A stretch of DNA of 64,000 nucleotides from Symbiodinium sp. CCMP2592 (GCA_905221615.1 CAJNDT010005880.1:674501-738500), one strand, 5' to 3'; shown: positions 10,098 through 20,213, counted from the stretch's first letter. The notes: generated by a model not told the origin, from the letters alone. Made by a program: numbers and translations.

Positions 10098-10207
10098 CTA
10101 GACCTAAGAGTAACCTAGGAATAAAAAGGGTGCCCTTTTTGGTTTAAAGGGGCTTACAAGGGAACCTGAACCCTTAAAAAAGGGAATAAGGGCCTACTCC
10201 AGGTCCT
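10098..10207 (-). mobile_element. MITE family F (F3)
   Basis: Reverse orientation: CTAGACCTAAGAGTAACC at the left, ACTCCAGGTCCTA at the right. Internal AAGGGTGCCCTTTTTGGTTT pairs within the hairpin. Confidence 0.8.
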
Positions 10208-10392
10208 AAATTCTAATTATTTAGGCTCCTACATTAGAATTTCGGCAAGGCCCCCCAAACTTCAACTCAAGACCCTACGCTGGACCGCAGCCAACCCAAG
10301 AACCGCAACACCCCCAACGCCTCAGCATTAATGTACACCCGTAAGCCCCAACCGCGATGACAGTACCAGCACCCCTAAAGAAACCCATAACC

Positions 10393-10503
10393 ACTAGGAC
10401 CCGGAGTAGGCGCTTATTCCCTTGTTTTAGGGTTCAGGTTCCCGGAAAAGCCCATTTAAATCAAAAAAGGCACCTTTTTTTCCTAGGTTACTCAGAGGTC
10501 TAG
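10393..10503 (+). mobile_element. MITE family F (F4)
   Basis: CTAGGACCCGGAGTAGG to CTCAGAGGTCTAG. It abuts element B1 directly at its right end, so its target duplication is not readable. Confidence 0.8.
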
Positions 10504-10607
10504 ATCTCCAGTATCCCTCAGTTAAGGAATATACCTGAAATCATAGTAGGGATCCTACTACAATTTAAGGTATCTTCCTTAATTCAGGCATATTGGAGTC
10601 TTTGGGA
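10503..10607. mobile_element. MITE family B, diverged (B1)
   Basis: CTCCAGTATCCCTCAGTTAAGG, core AGTAGGGATCCTACTA, right arm ATATTGGAGTCTTTGGG. Family B is about 105-110 bp with arms CCCAGAGACTCCAATATCCC. Confidence 0.75.
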
Positions 10608-10899
10608 ATCCATGTGCTATCCCTTCAAGGAACCTGAAAGCCCCGATCAACGACTCTGAAGATAAAAAAAGTCAACAGAGACATAAGAGAAACTGCATAC
10701 GGCCCTTGAGACTTCCAAAAAAACCCAATAGAAACTCCAGAAAGCCCTAAACCCTGAAACCCTAAAGCCCTAAACTCCCAACTCTTAAAAATAAAAAACA
10801 TTTGAACTAAACTTGAACTAAACCTGAAGCCCCGAGAAGGACCAACCATGCACAGCAGGGAATTGAGGTGACGATCCCGGATGGCAGGGGACCTCAGTC

Positions 10900-11165
10900 C
10901 CTTTTAGGGTTTAGGGCTTCCTTAACGGGTTTAGGGTTTTGGGTTTAGGGCTTCCTTAAAGGGTTTAGGGTTTTGGGCTTAGGGCTTCCTTAAAGGGTTT
11001 AGGGTTTAGGGCTTCCTTAACGGGTTTAGGGTTTAGGGCCTACTGAAAGGCTCATTTGACTAGGCTTCTGTAATAGGGGTCTAGGGTTTAGAGGCTCATA
11101 GGACTTATAGGGTTCCCTTTTAAGGGTACTATAGGGCTCTGTACTAAGGGGTTTAGGGTTTAGTG
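10900..11165 (+). repeat. telomere-like array with A-element end fragments
   Basis: Alternating GGGTTTAGGG and CTTCCTTAA(A/C)GGG units. Partial A left ends (GAAAGGCTCATTTGACT at 11043; AGAGGCTCATAGGACTTA at 11091) precede the full element A2. The segment 11106-11165 resembles the insert at 33368-33430. Confidence 0.75.
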
Positions 11166-11167
11166 CT

Positions 11168-11291
11168 TACTTAAAGGCTCATGGGACTTCGTGAACAGGG
11201 CTAAAAGTAGGTTGTAATTAGGATAACCCCACTTAGGGGACTTACAAGCCCCAACTCTAACCTATTTACTAAGTCCCATGATCCTCTAAGT
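11168..11291 (-). mobile_element. MITE family A (A2)
   Basis: Family A is about 122 bp. Arms TACTTAAAGGCTCATGGGAC and GTCCCATGATCCTTTAAGTA differ at one position that gives orientation. The core is CCCCACTTAGGGGACTTATAA. Ends are bounded by TA. Arms here are slightly decayed. Confidence 0.85.
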
Positions 11292-11606
11292 TTAAGGTTT
11301 AGGAATTCGGGTTTAGGGTTCAGGGCTTGTTCGTTTTTTTTGCAGCCTAAAGTCTTGAGGTTCAGGGCTGAATGCTTGCTTTCTTCTATGCGTGAGTCAA
11401 GGGACTAATATGTGGGTCGGCATAATATACCAACCCAGAGGGCCCATATACGCGACTACTATGGAATTAGGTCCCCAAAGCCATAATTGGGATGGTCGTT
11501 TAGGGCCTAATACCATGATAGTAGTGTATATGGACCCTGTGGGCAATAATGTGCCATCGTGCGCATGCCTTTTTCCAGCAAGTCTGCATTATCTGCTCAG
11601 AGTCAA

Positions 11607-11954
11607 TCATGCTGCGGAACTGCTCTGCCCAAAGGAGGGCGCGCCACCGCTTGTGTAGTGCACGGCGCGTGTACACCTGGAGAATTGAGTGACTACAGCT
11701 TGCAAGTTTTCACAGCTCAACTTTTCAACAAGCCCAGAGGGCGTCAAGATATTATACTCATCTGCTCTTTCGCCATCACTGAGTCTCACTACAAAGCGGC
11801 GTGGGGTAGCCTCACAGATGAAGCCTTCATCTGTCGACGGCGCGGGGTGTTTCGCAACCCCGAAAGCTGGGGTGCCCACGCATCCCGATCCCTGCAACAG
11901 GGTTGGTGGTCGCCAGAGGGAAGATAGGCGGCCGCGGCCGCTACAGCAAGGCAC
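11607..11954 (-). CDS. possible exon, unrecognised protein
   Basis: A 115-residue open frame on the minus strand. The stretch HPAPSTDEGFICEATP, RRFVVRLSDGERADEYN, ILTPSGLVEKLSCENL reads like real protein. Overlapping + strand frames (11559, 11689, 11903) are less protein-like. The N-terminal third is Arg/Pro/Gly-rich and may be intron. No family recognised; it could also be a relic. Confidence 0.3.
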   Translation of the reverse strand: MPCCSGRGRLSSLWRPPTLLQGSGCVGTPAFGVAKHPAPSTDEGFICEATPRRFVVRLSDGERADEYNILTPSGLVEKLSCENLQAVVTQFSRCTRAVHYTSGGAPSFGQSSSAA

Positions 11955-12400
11955 AGCGCACTCACTTTTGCATAGTGCAGTGCCTCAAGTGCAAGGTCGA
12001 GCCCTGCAACAAGCGGATGGAGGCAGAGATCGACGGCCAGAAATGTATTGAACCAAGCCGGTTCCTTCTGTGTGTAGAGATTCTGATTGGGTTCAGGCCT
12101 AAACTAGAGCACCAACGATGCCTATAACCAGGGTGTTTAATAAGAAGCAGTTTCCCGCAGGCATATCTGCAGAAAGCATTTGCAGACTGGCAGGGCATAG
12201 GCATAGGACTTAGGGTAACCTGATCTAATGCCCGCTAGGCAGGCTTAGGGCTATATGGGAAATAAGGGAGAAGGGGTCTCGGGCTTAATTTGCTACAACT
12301 CAGGGATTAGGGCTTAGTGCTTGGGGTTCAGGCATTAGTGTTTAGGGCTCAGGGTTTAGGGTTTTAGTGTTTAGGGATTGGGGCTTATTAGGGTTTAGGG

Positions 12401-12521
12401 CTTAGAGGATCATGGGTTTTCGTAAGTAGGTTATGATTGGGGTTATAAGTCCCCCAAGTGGGGTTATCCTAATTATAACCTACTTATGACCTTACTTACC
12501 AAGTCCCATGAGCCTTCAAGT
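12401..12521 (+). mobile_element. MITE family A (A3)
   Basis: CTTAGAGGATCATGGG to AGTCCCATGAGCCTTCAAG, with core ATAAGTCCCCCAAGTGGGGT. The left inner arm has a TTTTCG change. Confidence 0.85.
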
Positions 12522-12634
12522 GCCGACGCAGGGCACTTGCAAGTAAAGGCCCTTGTCCTCGTGGGGCACAACCGCTACTTTGTTGGCAGTGGGGATGGAT
12601 TCCAATAAACCCAAAACCCTGAACCTTAAACAGG

Positions 12635-12705
12635 AGCTCCCATAGGCTCCATGGTAGTTCCTTTTTGGGGTCCATATTTAGAATCCTACAAGGTCATCCC
12701 AAAAG
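12635..12705 (+). mobile_element. half element of family U
   Basis: CCCATAGGCTCCATGGTAGTTCC and ATTTAGAATCCTACAAGG match the left half of the palindromic element at 63062-63257. No right arm here. Confidence 0.5.
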
Positions 12706-12777
12706 CGATATGGGTACAATCGAGACGACCATTGGTGGCCGACCCACCTTCTCGAACGATCATTCGTTCCCAGATAC

Positions 12778-12836
12778 CCAAACCCTAAACCCTAAACCCT
12801 AAACCCTAAACCCCTAAACCCTAAACCCTAAACCGT
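12778..12836 (-). repeat. telomere-like array, near-perfect CCCTAAA
   Basis: About eight CCCTAAA heptamers in a row, one of the cleanest runs in the window. Confidence 0.9.
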
Positions 12837-13173
12837 CTGAGTTGGCATCCGTTGTATGCAAAAAGCCAAAAGAGGCGCCCGAAAAGGATGTGCATTTTGC
12901 AAGGGTTCTAGCTGTTTGGGATGCTTTGAGTGGTCTGGGAACACGTGGCCCAAACATTGCTTGAAGGCTGCGGGAATGAGTAAGTAGGTTGTATATAAAA
13001 TATTGCTATTATTCGGAGACCCCACCGAGGGGATGCATAGCCCCAAACATGCCCCACTTACTACGTCTCCAAGCCTTGCAAAGCACAAGTCCTAGGCTGT
13101 GCGTGGAAGGAAACCTTGCGAGTGGAGATGAGCGACAGGCCAGAGGGCTCAGGGTGACATCAAGCTCCTTCAC

Positions 13174-13386
13174 TACTTAAGGGCTCATGGGACTTCGTAA
13201 GCTAGGACCTAGAGTAGGCCCTTATTCCTTTTTCTAGGATTCAGGTTACCTTATAAGCCCCTTTAAACCAAAAAGGGCACCCTGGTCTAGTAAGTAACTT
13301 TAAAGTATAAGTTTAAGGCTGTAAGAAGGATAACCTTGCTGGGGGTACGTATCACCACAATTAGAAGTCCCATGAGCCTTGAAGTA
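13174..13386 (-). mobile_element. MITE family A (A4) split by a nested F
   Basis: Left arm TACTTAAGGGCTCATGGGAC at 13174 and right arm AGTCCCATGAGCCTTGAAGTA ending at 13386. The inner arm is interrupted by F5. Removing F5 and one copy of TAAG restores the A sequence. Confidence 0.8.
13202..13290 (+). mobile_element. MITE family F (F5), internally shortened, nested in A4
   Basis: CTAGGACCTAGAGTAGG to CACCCTGGTCTAG. TAAG lies on both sides: a 4-bp target duplication inside an A-family element. Confidence 0.85.
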
Positions 13387-13389
13387 GGG

Positions 13390-14145
13390 CTGTATCAGGC
13401 CTCCGCAGGGTGTTGCAGGGGATTCATCGGCATTTAGAGGGTTTTGTATGGAGTCGATGGCAGGGGTTCTATGGGTTCAGGGTTTAGAGGTTTAAGCTTG
13501 GCATTTAACCTGGACCCTCAACCCGAAACCCCAAACCTCAATCTCGGCTCCCCAATTTGAAACTGCCGAGAATCTAGGGAGAGGATCAAGCAAACTGTCC
13601 GTTGACCGGCAGTTAGTATGAAGGTTTGAATGATCAGTCACGATCTTCCCTTACATTCCCTACTTGTACGATGATCTACTCCTCCAAAGTTGCATTCTAT
13701 CTACAAGCCATATATCACACAGCCACCATGCAAGCGATGCAAGCGATACCCTAAGCCAGCAATCATTCTGGTGAGCTCTGCAAGCCCGAAGCGACAAAGC
13801 CTTCTTCGAAACGGGTATAGGGTGCTGGGTTCAGGGACGTTGCTGTAGATAGGCCAGGGATATTTCGTGGTCCACGCCATTGTCGTCGGGTTTAAGGAGA
13901 CATTATCCACACATAGTTATCGGATGTTTTGCCCCCAAAACCCTAGCCCCCGTAGCCAATTAGCTCAGCAATCCTGAGCCCTAGACCCTCACACCTCAAC
14001 TCTGACCCTTAAGCCCACAAAAACCCGAACTTTATCCCCGAACTATAACTCGCACCGATGCTTTGAGTGTTTGGGGGCTTATACTTACCCTACACCCTAA
14101 ACCCGCAACCCCTAATCCGCATCAGCCCAAGGCTTGGGGTAGACG
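13390..14145. other. no gene recognised
   Basis: Mostly unique sequence with few telomere-like motifs. The ORF at 13701-13910 (minus) is 69 residues with no recognisable pattern. A CCGTAGCCA motif at 13950 is discussed as a finding. Confidence 0.45.
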
Positions 14146-14149
14146 TTTG

Positions 14150-14270
14150 CTTAGAGGATCATGGGACTTAGTCAGTAGGTTATAACTGGGGTTATAAGTC
14201 CCTTAAGTAGGGTTATCTTAATTATAACCTACGTGTAACCTTACTTACTAAGTCCCATGAGCCTTTAAGT
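14150..14270 (+). mobile_element. MITE family A (A5)
   Basis: CTTAGAGGATCATGGGAC to AGTCCCATGAGCCTTTAAG. Arms are almost perfectly inverse. Confidence 0.9.
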
Positions 14271-14339
14271 GGACTCCTCCCTCGATTTGGGGGAATCATG
14301 GCTCGGAGTCCCTCATCCTACGAAAAGCGCAAGCCCAAA

Positions 14340-14475
14340 TGCCTCGGTTTAGGGTTCAGGGTTTAGCGTTTAGGGTCTAGGGTTTAGGGTTCAGGGTTTA
14401 GGGTTTAAGGTTCAGGGTCTAGGGTTCAGGGTTCAGGGTTCAGGGTTTAGGGTTTAGGGTTAGGGTTTAGGATTC
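14340..14475 (+). repeat. telomere-like array, G-strand
   Basis: TTTAGGG, TTCAGGG and TCTAGGG heptamers in series. Transition variants dominate the middle. Confidence 0.9.
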
Positions 14476-14565
14476 CTATGCAAAACCCTACTACCGTGTA
14501 GCGAGCTGCCATGCGCATCAGCCTCTGCCTTGGGTTTTGGCTGCTTAGCAACTCGTCGACCAAAG

Positions 14566-14677
14566 CTAGGATGCCCAGTAGTACCCTTATTCCCTTTTTG
14601 TAGTCCTGGGTTCCTTATAAAGTTACCCAATACCAAAGAGAGAGGCCTTTTTACTCCTAGGTTACTGGGTATCCTAG
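14566..14677 (+). mobile_element. MITE family C (C2) with 4-bp target duplication
   Basis: Full length from CTAGGATGCCC to GGTATCCTAG. AAAG lies on both sides. Confidence 0.9.
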
Positions 14678-14963
14678 AAAGGGTAACGACAAATCCTCAA
14701 ATCTGACGGAGAAAGCCCAAAAGCCGAGACCCTGAGCTAAAAACACCCCAACCCTGAAACGGCCACCGACACCCGAAACCCTAAACCCTCGAGATAAACC
14801 GCCACCTAAAGGCCTCCATGGGCCTGAGGTGTAGATGTAGAAGCTCACAACATGAGCGCCGAAATCCTGAAAGCCCTAAAAACCCTAAACCCTAAGTCCC
14901 TAAACCCTAAACCCAGATCTAGGGGCTGAAGGTGCGTAACAAGAACTCCGACAAGCCGCGGCG

Positions 14964-15410
14964 ATGGACACGGACCCCATCGAGCAATTCCCCGAAACAG
15001 CGAATCAAGGCTCCGACCCCATCGAGCAATTCTCCCAGGAACCCGGGAGTAGCTCGGGGGCAGTGTTGCCTGCAGCACGATACCTCGAAGGGGTCGATCC
15101 TGACACCGACGAAAGTCGTGCTCTTAAGTTGCAGCGCAGGCTCTACGATGACCATACTACTCAAGGGGCACTCGAAGTCATCGCATTCAAAAGGGCCTCC
15201 GAGATGTCAGCGATGTCCGCTCTCCGCCGACAATTCCCCGACTCTTCGGACTCCGAGTTGGCCCTGATTTGGCGCAGACAACTCACCGGCGAAGACATCG
15301 ATGACAATGGTATGCCCATCGAGCTGATCGGCCGCGATGGATCATCGATAGAGGATCACCGCAAAAGAGACGTCGATCGTGTACAGATGTACCTGAAGTA
15401 CTTCAGTTAG
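14964..15410 (+). CDS. unrecognised acidic 148-residue protein
   Basis: Complete ORF with ATG in a purine-rich context. The N-terminus carries an imperfect duplication (DPIEQF at residues 4-9 and 18-23), followed by a Ser/Gly/Pro linker. A charged, probably helical C-terminal half follows (ALKLQRRLYDD, EVIAFKRASEMSAMSALRRQ, ELALIWRRQLTGEDID). Sequence is GC-rich and free of telomere-like motifs, unlike its surroundings, which supports coding. The opposite-strand ORF (14919-15164) is less protein-like. It could be a complete small gene or a terminal exon. No family recognised. Confidence 0.5.
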   Translation: MDTDPIEQFPETANQGSDPIEQFSQEPGSSSGAVLPAARYLEGVDPDTDESRALKLQRRLYDDHTTQGALEVIAFKRASEMSAMSALRRQFPDSSDSELALIWRRQLTGEDIDDNGMPIELIGRDGSSIEDHRKRDVDRVQMYLKYFS

Positions 15411-15446
15411 GGCGCTTTGAGTCTTGTTAAGGAATTTGCCTCGATC

Positions 15447-15525
15447 CTTAAGACTAATGTATAGGGAATCCCAACACTATTTGGCCTTAACCTGGTTTCC
15501 AACTTTATGGGGTTTGCCGTACCTC
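15447..15525 (+). mobile_element. family X repeat, left-truncated (X1)
   Basis: CCTTAAGACTAATGTATAGG and GGTTTCCAACTTTATGGGGT closely match 17380-17457. It lies about 35 bp beyond the stop of the 14964 ORF. Confidence 0.7.
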
Positions 15526-15676
15526 CATGAGGAAAACAAACATGATTTACTACACATTAAGGTTTAGGGTTTAGGGGTTTAGGGTTTAGGGTGGGGCGTG
15601 TATGGTTGGGATCTGGTGCGGTGCTTGGTGCGACCTTGGGTCTGGGCAGTAGGACGGGCAGTCGAGGCTTAGGCCA

Positions 15677-15783
15677 CCCAGAGACTCCAATATCCCTTAA
15701 TTAAGGAATATTCCTTAAATCATACTAGGGATCCTACTATAATCTAAGGAATATTCCTTAATTAAAGGATATCGGAGTCTCTG
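15677..15783. mobile_element. MITE family B (B2)
   Basis: CCCAGAGACTCCAATATCCC to GGATATCGGAGTCTCTG. The inner AATTAAGGAATATTCC motif also appears inverted, so nearly the whole element can pair. Confidence 0.9.
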
Positions 15784-16087
15784 CACACCCGCAACATCGC
15801 ATCGACCGTGGGGAAACTTCTGAGACCGGAGAAAGGCTTATGGTTTAGAGTTTCAGGGTCTAGCGGTTGGGGTTTAGGACTTTAGGGTTCTAGGGTATAA
15901 GGGGTCCGAAAGCCCTTCTAAAGAATGCTGTAAGATAAGATACCTATGAATCCATAGTCACGGGGTATATGATATAGTGCTGCCCTAGGCGAATACAGTA
16001 GAAGCCAAAAGCCCACACCCCAAACCCAAAGCCGTGAACCCTAAACTCTAAGCCTTAAGCCCCAAACTCTAAACCTTAAGCTCTGAA

Positions 16088-16365
16088 CCCTAAACTCTGG
16101 CTAGCAATCGTGGATTTCCGACGCTCGCGATTTTCCATACCTTTCTCGAAACGATGTTCGTTGTCGACGCTCTCAATTTCGTTGAAATCACCTGACGCCG
16201 CATTCGACTGTTTGTGCGGTGCATTTTTGAAGGTCGAATGTCAAGCGCTACCGGCCCTAAAGCCATGAACTCAAAAGAAGGGGTTCGAGCCACAGCAAAT
16301 GGCATGGCCCAGCACCGTTTGCAAGACGAGAACGGCGGCGATGGGACTACGCGCCAAACCAACAC
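16088..16365 (-). other. unique sequence, weak possible exon
   Basis: Free of telomere-like motifs, between two MITE-rich stretches. The 91-residue minus-strand ORF (16090-16365) is Arg/Ser/Val-rich and matches no family. A GGTTCGAGCC box at 16277 has no tRNA body. Confidence 0.25.
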
Positions 16366-16491
16366 CCCAGCGACTCCAGTATCCCTTAATTAAAGAATAT
16401 TCCTTAAATCATATAAATTATATAGGGGATCCTACTATATTTTAAGGATTTAGGGTATATTCCTTAACTAAGGGATATTGGAGTCTCTGGG
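16366..16491. mobile_element. MITE family B (B3)
   Basis: CCCAGCGACTCCAGTATCCC to ATATTGGAGTCTCTGGG. A small duplication of ATATAAATTATATAGGG makes the core longer than usual. Confidence 0.85.
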
Positions 16492-16588
16492 ACGATAAAC
16501 CCCAAATCAACACCGCCGAAAGCACAATTTGTTAGCCAGGTTTGGGCTGCCGCGCGACATACAGGAAGAGCTTCTTCCAATCGAGGTG

Positions 16589-16693
16589 GCCAGAGACTCC
16601 AATATCCCTTAATTAAGAATATTCCTCAAATTATGGTAGGATCCCTAATATGACTTAAGGTATATTCCTTAATTAAGGGATATTGGAGCCACC
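16589..16693. mobile_element. MITE family B (B4)
   Basis: CCAGAGACTCCAATATCCC with a core GTAGGATCCCTAATATGA. The right arm breaks off after ATATTGGAG. Confidence 0.8.
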
Positions 16694-16762
16694 TAGGTGC
16701 AGGGGTTCCGGGTCTAGGGTTGAAGGTTTTGGGTAGGGGCGGGGTGTGACTGCCAAACCAAA

Positions 16763-16862
16763 TTGGCGGTTGTCAAAATTATGGTTCCTTTTTGGGTACC
16801 CTAAATATTAGGTGCCGTAGATTGGGGACCCCAAAAGCGACCATAATTTTGACAACCACCCA
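16763..16862 (-). mobile_element. MITE family D (D2)
   Basis: GGCGGTTGTCAAAATTATGG to ATAATTTTGACAACCACCC. The core carries AATATTAGGTGCCGTA. Confidence 0.85.
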
Positions 16863-17014
16863 AATCAGGTTTGGAGGGCTTGTAAAACGGAGTTGGAGGG
16901 TTGTATTTTGAAGTGTCGCTGTGGGCTTGTTGGTGGTATTTGCAGAATTGCTTTTGATTTCGGGCTTCGAGGTTTGGAGTGTCGGTTTTCACGGCGGAGG
17001 GGTTTTAGGAATAC

Positions 17015-17118
17015 ATTAGGAGCTGCCCTCACCCTGTAATAGTGACTATAAGGATCATATTAGGGCCCTATTATGGTCCTATGATACCACTATTACAGGG
17101 TGGGGGGCCCCTTCTAAG
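17015..17118. mobile_element. MITE family M (M1)
   Basis: TTAGGAGCTGCCCTCACCC and its inverse GGGTGGGGGGCCCCTTCTAA enclose paired CTGTAATAGTG/CACTATTACAG arms. Second copy at 61666-61765. Confidence 0.8.
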
Positions 17119-17351
17119 GTTTCGGGCTTCTCACTGATGGCATCCCTGCATGTAAGGGCTTGTCGGGGGCTCTTTACTTATTGGCTGCAAACTGAACTTT
17201 TCAACTTTTGGGGGTTCTTAGAAGGTAGTCGATTCTGAAAGTTTCAACTTTAATTCCCTTGGGTCTTGGGCCAGGGAGTTTATGCCCAAACTGAGTAAGC
17301 CTTGCAAGTTGGAAGGCCCAGTGCTTAAAACCCTACATGTCTACAGTTGAA

Positions 17352-17457
17352 GCCCAAAAGTTGGAAACCCCAGAGCCTCCATCCTTAAGAGTAATGTATA
17401 GGGAATCCCAGCACTGTTTGACCTTTATCCGGTTTCCAACTTTATGGGGTCTGCTGT
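17352..17457 (+). mobile_element. MITE-like family X (X2)
   Basis: AAAGTTGGAAACC at the left is inverse to GGTTTCCAACTTT near the right end. Its inner part matches X1. Confidence 0.65.
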
Positions 17458-17459
17458 AT

Positions 17460-18080
17460 AGTAAACTCGACAACTGTCATTGCAAGTCCATAAAGCTTGA
17501 AGACCCGTGAGTAGCCACGCCCTGCAGGGAAGCCAAGACTACTAAATGCCCACAGCTCTGGAGCAGATTAGTATGAGGCTTCGAGTTTATGTTGGGCGGC
17601 ACAAGGTTGCATCAAGAATTGGTTCAGGAGTTAGAACACTCAAAGAAAGTGGTACATGGGTGTAGTTCGGGCTACACATCCCCAAGTTGGGATTCTCCAC
17701 CTTACAGCTTGTCTCAAAATGTACTGGCTAAATCCACCAAGCCTTCAAGAAAGTGATGAAGAGATCCGAAGCGGCTGCCACCCCAAAGCAGAGCGCGCAC
17801 CCTAGATTACAAAGCCTACACCAAGAACATAATCTTATACTGCCCTGAGAATCCTGAGTTGCCGACCCTAAAGCTTAAATCATCAGTACTCCCAAAACCC
17901 CAAACCTTAAACCCCTGAATCCTGAGCCTTAAATCCTGAACCCCTGAGAATTCAACCCTGAGCTTGAAGTGTCCTTCGCTGGAAGGCGAACTGGTTTCGC
18001 GAAGAGCGCGCAGCCAGACAGCAATTTAGGGAGTTTAGGGTACGGTTTATGGTTTAGGCTACTAGCTTGGGTTAGTCCAC
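17460..18080. other. no gene recognised
   Basis: Unique sequence with a few CCCAAACC/CCCTGA heptamers at 17880-17960. No ORF of interest. Confidence 0.45.
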
Positions 18081-18087
18081 CGGGCCC

Positions 18088-18190
18088 AATACCCCTTCAT
18101 CAATGATTATACCTGAAATCATAGTATGAAGCCCGTCGTAGTTCAAGGTATGTTCCTTGCATGAGGGGTATTGGGAACTCTGGTACTTGG
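18088..18190. mobile_element. MITE, B-related subfamily
   Basis: CCCAATACCCCTTCATCAAT, core ACCTGAAATCATAGTATGAAG, right arm ATGAGGGGTATTGGGA. The same outer arm occurs at 33691 and 55079. Confidence 0.65.
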
Positions 18191-18426
18191 AGGTTCAGGG
18201 TTCAAGGGTTTAGGGTGTCGGGCACTTAAAGGCGTAAGCAAGGTCTAGACTGGGCGATGGGTCTGGGAGGGGGGTTGTCTGTCGGTGAAGGGCTGAAGAT
18301 ACTCGAAGGCCAAAGGGACTGAGTAAGTAGGTCGCCGCTTAGGGTTTAGGGTTTGGGGGATTAGGGTTAGGGTTTAGGGGTTTTATGTGGAGGAGCACAG
18401 GGTAGCTTTTCGGGCTAGACTTAGTC

Positions 18427-18687
18427 ATGTCAGCAAGACCTTGGTTTGAAGTCATCGCTGGAGTTAACGTGCTTGCAAGTGTTTGCGCCTTCTACGCTTT
18501 GAGACTTTGCGCGTCAAGGGCTTCCGGGCTTTTGTTCAAAGTGTTCAGCAGTCAAAACTCACGGTTTGTCAGGATTGAGTGCTGGATTTCAGGGCCTCGG
18601 GGTGGATGCATTGCATTGAACCCAGTCCTGTTGTCCATGGGTTTTCCTGCGCTAGTTTACTTGCGGCTTGAGGTGATGATAGGCTAG
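18427..18687 (+). CDS. weak hypothetical ORF
   Basis: 86-residue ORF, hydrophobic N-terminal half (VIAGVNVLASVCAFYALRL) that could be a membrane segment. It ends inside the left end of element F6, so a natural stop is doubtful. No family recognised. Confidence 0.2.
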   Translation: MSARPWFEVIAGVNVLASVCAFYALRLCASRASGLLFKVFSSQNSRFVRIECWISGPRGGCIALNPVLLSMGFPALVYLRLEVMIG

Positions 18688-18792
18688 GACCTAGAGTAGG
18701 CCCTTATTCCCTTTTCTAGGCATCAGGTTCCCTTAAAAGCCCCCTGAAACCAAAAAGGGTACCCTTTGTCTTCCTAGGTTTACTCTTGGGTA
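18684..18792 (+). mobile_element. MITE family F (F6)
   Basis: CTAGGACCTAGAGTAGG to TTACTCTTGGGTAC. The right terminus is altered, so no duplication is readable. Confidence 0.8.
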
Positions 18793-18845
18793 CAGTAGGT
18801 GCCACCTGAAACTCGAATCTACCAAACCCCAGGCCCTTCCACCCC

Positions 18846-18943
18846 AAATTCCATTATAAAACTAGAACAGGGTTTTGGGGGGTCCCTTAGCTATAGTACA
18901 ATATACCCCAAACCCTATTCTAATTAATAATGCCCCTATAGTA
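18846..18943 (-). mobile_element. MITE family N (N3)
   Basis: AGAACAGGGTTTTGGGGGGT and its inverse ACCCTATTCTAATTAATAAT, with a central CTATAGTA motif. Confidence 0.65.
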
Positions 18944-18984
18944 TGCGCTTGCCAGCTCCTGATCTACTGCCTCCATTGGGTTCA

Positions 18985-19215
18985 ACAAGAAGCAGCACGC
19001 CATGAATGCGTTTTGCCTGCACTACCTTTGCCTTCTTCGCGCATGCTACAACAGCAAGAGGTTCAAGCACGATTGGCAGGACTACACCATTGCTACAACG
19101 ACCCTCCGGAATGTGAGCTCCATGGCTGAAGCGGCTGTAGCCACAACGATGACGACGATCGAGCCCCTAGCCCTCCAAGAGCTCCGAACCGAGCCACACT
19201 TTGGAAACAGGGTTT
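18985..19215 (+). CDS. possible exon, unrecognised
   Basis: The open frame through 19002-19217 reads FNKKQHAMNAFCLHYLCLL, RACYNSKRFKHDWQDYTIA, TTTLRNVSSMAEAAVATTM. It ends at ACAG followed by a TTTAGGG array. The composition is more protein-like than surrounding DNA. A second frame overlaps (18875-19129). Function unknown. Confidence 0.25.
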
Positions 19216-19516
19216 AGGGTTTAGGGTTTAGGGATTCGTGAAAATGCCAGGCAGGTCTCGGGAAGCTAACTTCAGAGCAAGCCAGCAGCCACTTTACCGA
19301 CCAGGATCGCACGGCCTTGTCCGCTGAGATGCTACTGAAAAATTTACTTTAGATTCCTTAGATGTAGAATATTTTAAGGAACATTTTAAAGGAGCCCTTG
19401 TCTAATTGTTCGTGTGTGAGCTTCCAGAAGTCGGGCTGCCGTTCATACGGAAGCTTTAGTGGATGCTAATTTTAGGGTTTTAGGGTTTCAGGGTTTATGG
19501 TTTAGGGTTTAGGAGA

Positions 19517-19600
19517 AGCCAGAAAGTCGGAACATTATTACCCTCATGCCTTTCCAAGTTAAAGTATAGAGGATTTTAGCACTAATCATTTGGGATTCGC
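19517..19600 (+). mobile_element. MITE family P fragment (P2)
   Basis: AGCCAGAAAGTCGGAACATT, ACCCTCATGCC and GGATTTTAGCACTAATC resemble the element at 34687-34803 in reverse order of parts. The far arm is missing. Confidence 0.5.
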
Positions 19601-19609
19601 AATAGGTTC

Positions 19610-20200
19610 AGTGAGGTCCTTCCTCAGGGCTTCGGGTGCATACGGTTTTCTTTCGATCGTAGGGTTCAGTCCTACCCACGCTTTGGGTTAGATGTAGGTT
19701 TGTCGGGTAGATGAGCCTGATGCCAGTCGGAAGAGAGAAGCTGGTAGGCCCCCGAATCCCTTAGCCCCAAACCGTAAATCCAACATCCTACAACCCTAAA
19801 CGCAAAGCCTAAAGCCCTTTCAAACCCCCACAAGACCCTGTAACAAACCTGTTGAAACCTCAAGCCTCAACCCCAGCTGCCTCACCTTCCCAGAAAGTGG
19901 CGCGGTCTCTGCCGTTGATGCAGACGACCTACCGGATCCACAAGCAGCTCTTGCCATGTGTTTTTGGGATATGGGGCGGAAAGGTTTAGGGTGTGGGTTC
20001 TTGATTTCGTGGGCGCGTAGATCACTGTGTTCCCGGCAGGTGGGAGGCTCAGCAAGCTTGTGGCAAATAAAGGCCCTGACAATGCGGATCCTGCTACAGT
20101 ACTTGTGTATATATTCGAGTCGCTCGTTTTTCTGGAACTCCGCAAACGGACAGGTACAGGTAGACAGTGCTTCCGCAGCCGGTAGCCTGGCCTGTAGCCG
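19610..20200. other. no gene recognised
   Basis: Low telomere-like content. Opposed ORFs at 19882-20145 (minus) and 19956-20237 (plus) overlap and neither is convincing. Confidence 0.4.
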
Positions 20201-20213
20201 TCATGGATTCGTG

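Noticed and set aside
16250..16300. GGTTCGAGCC resembling a tRNA B box
   Set aside because: No A box or acceptor stem at the proper distance upstream.
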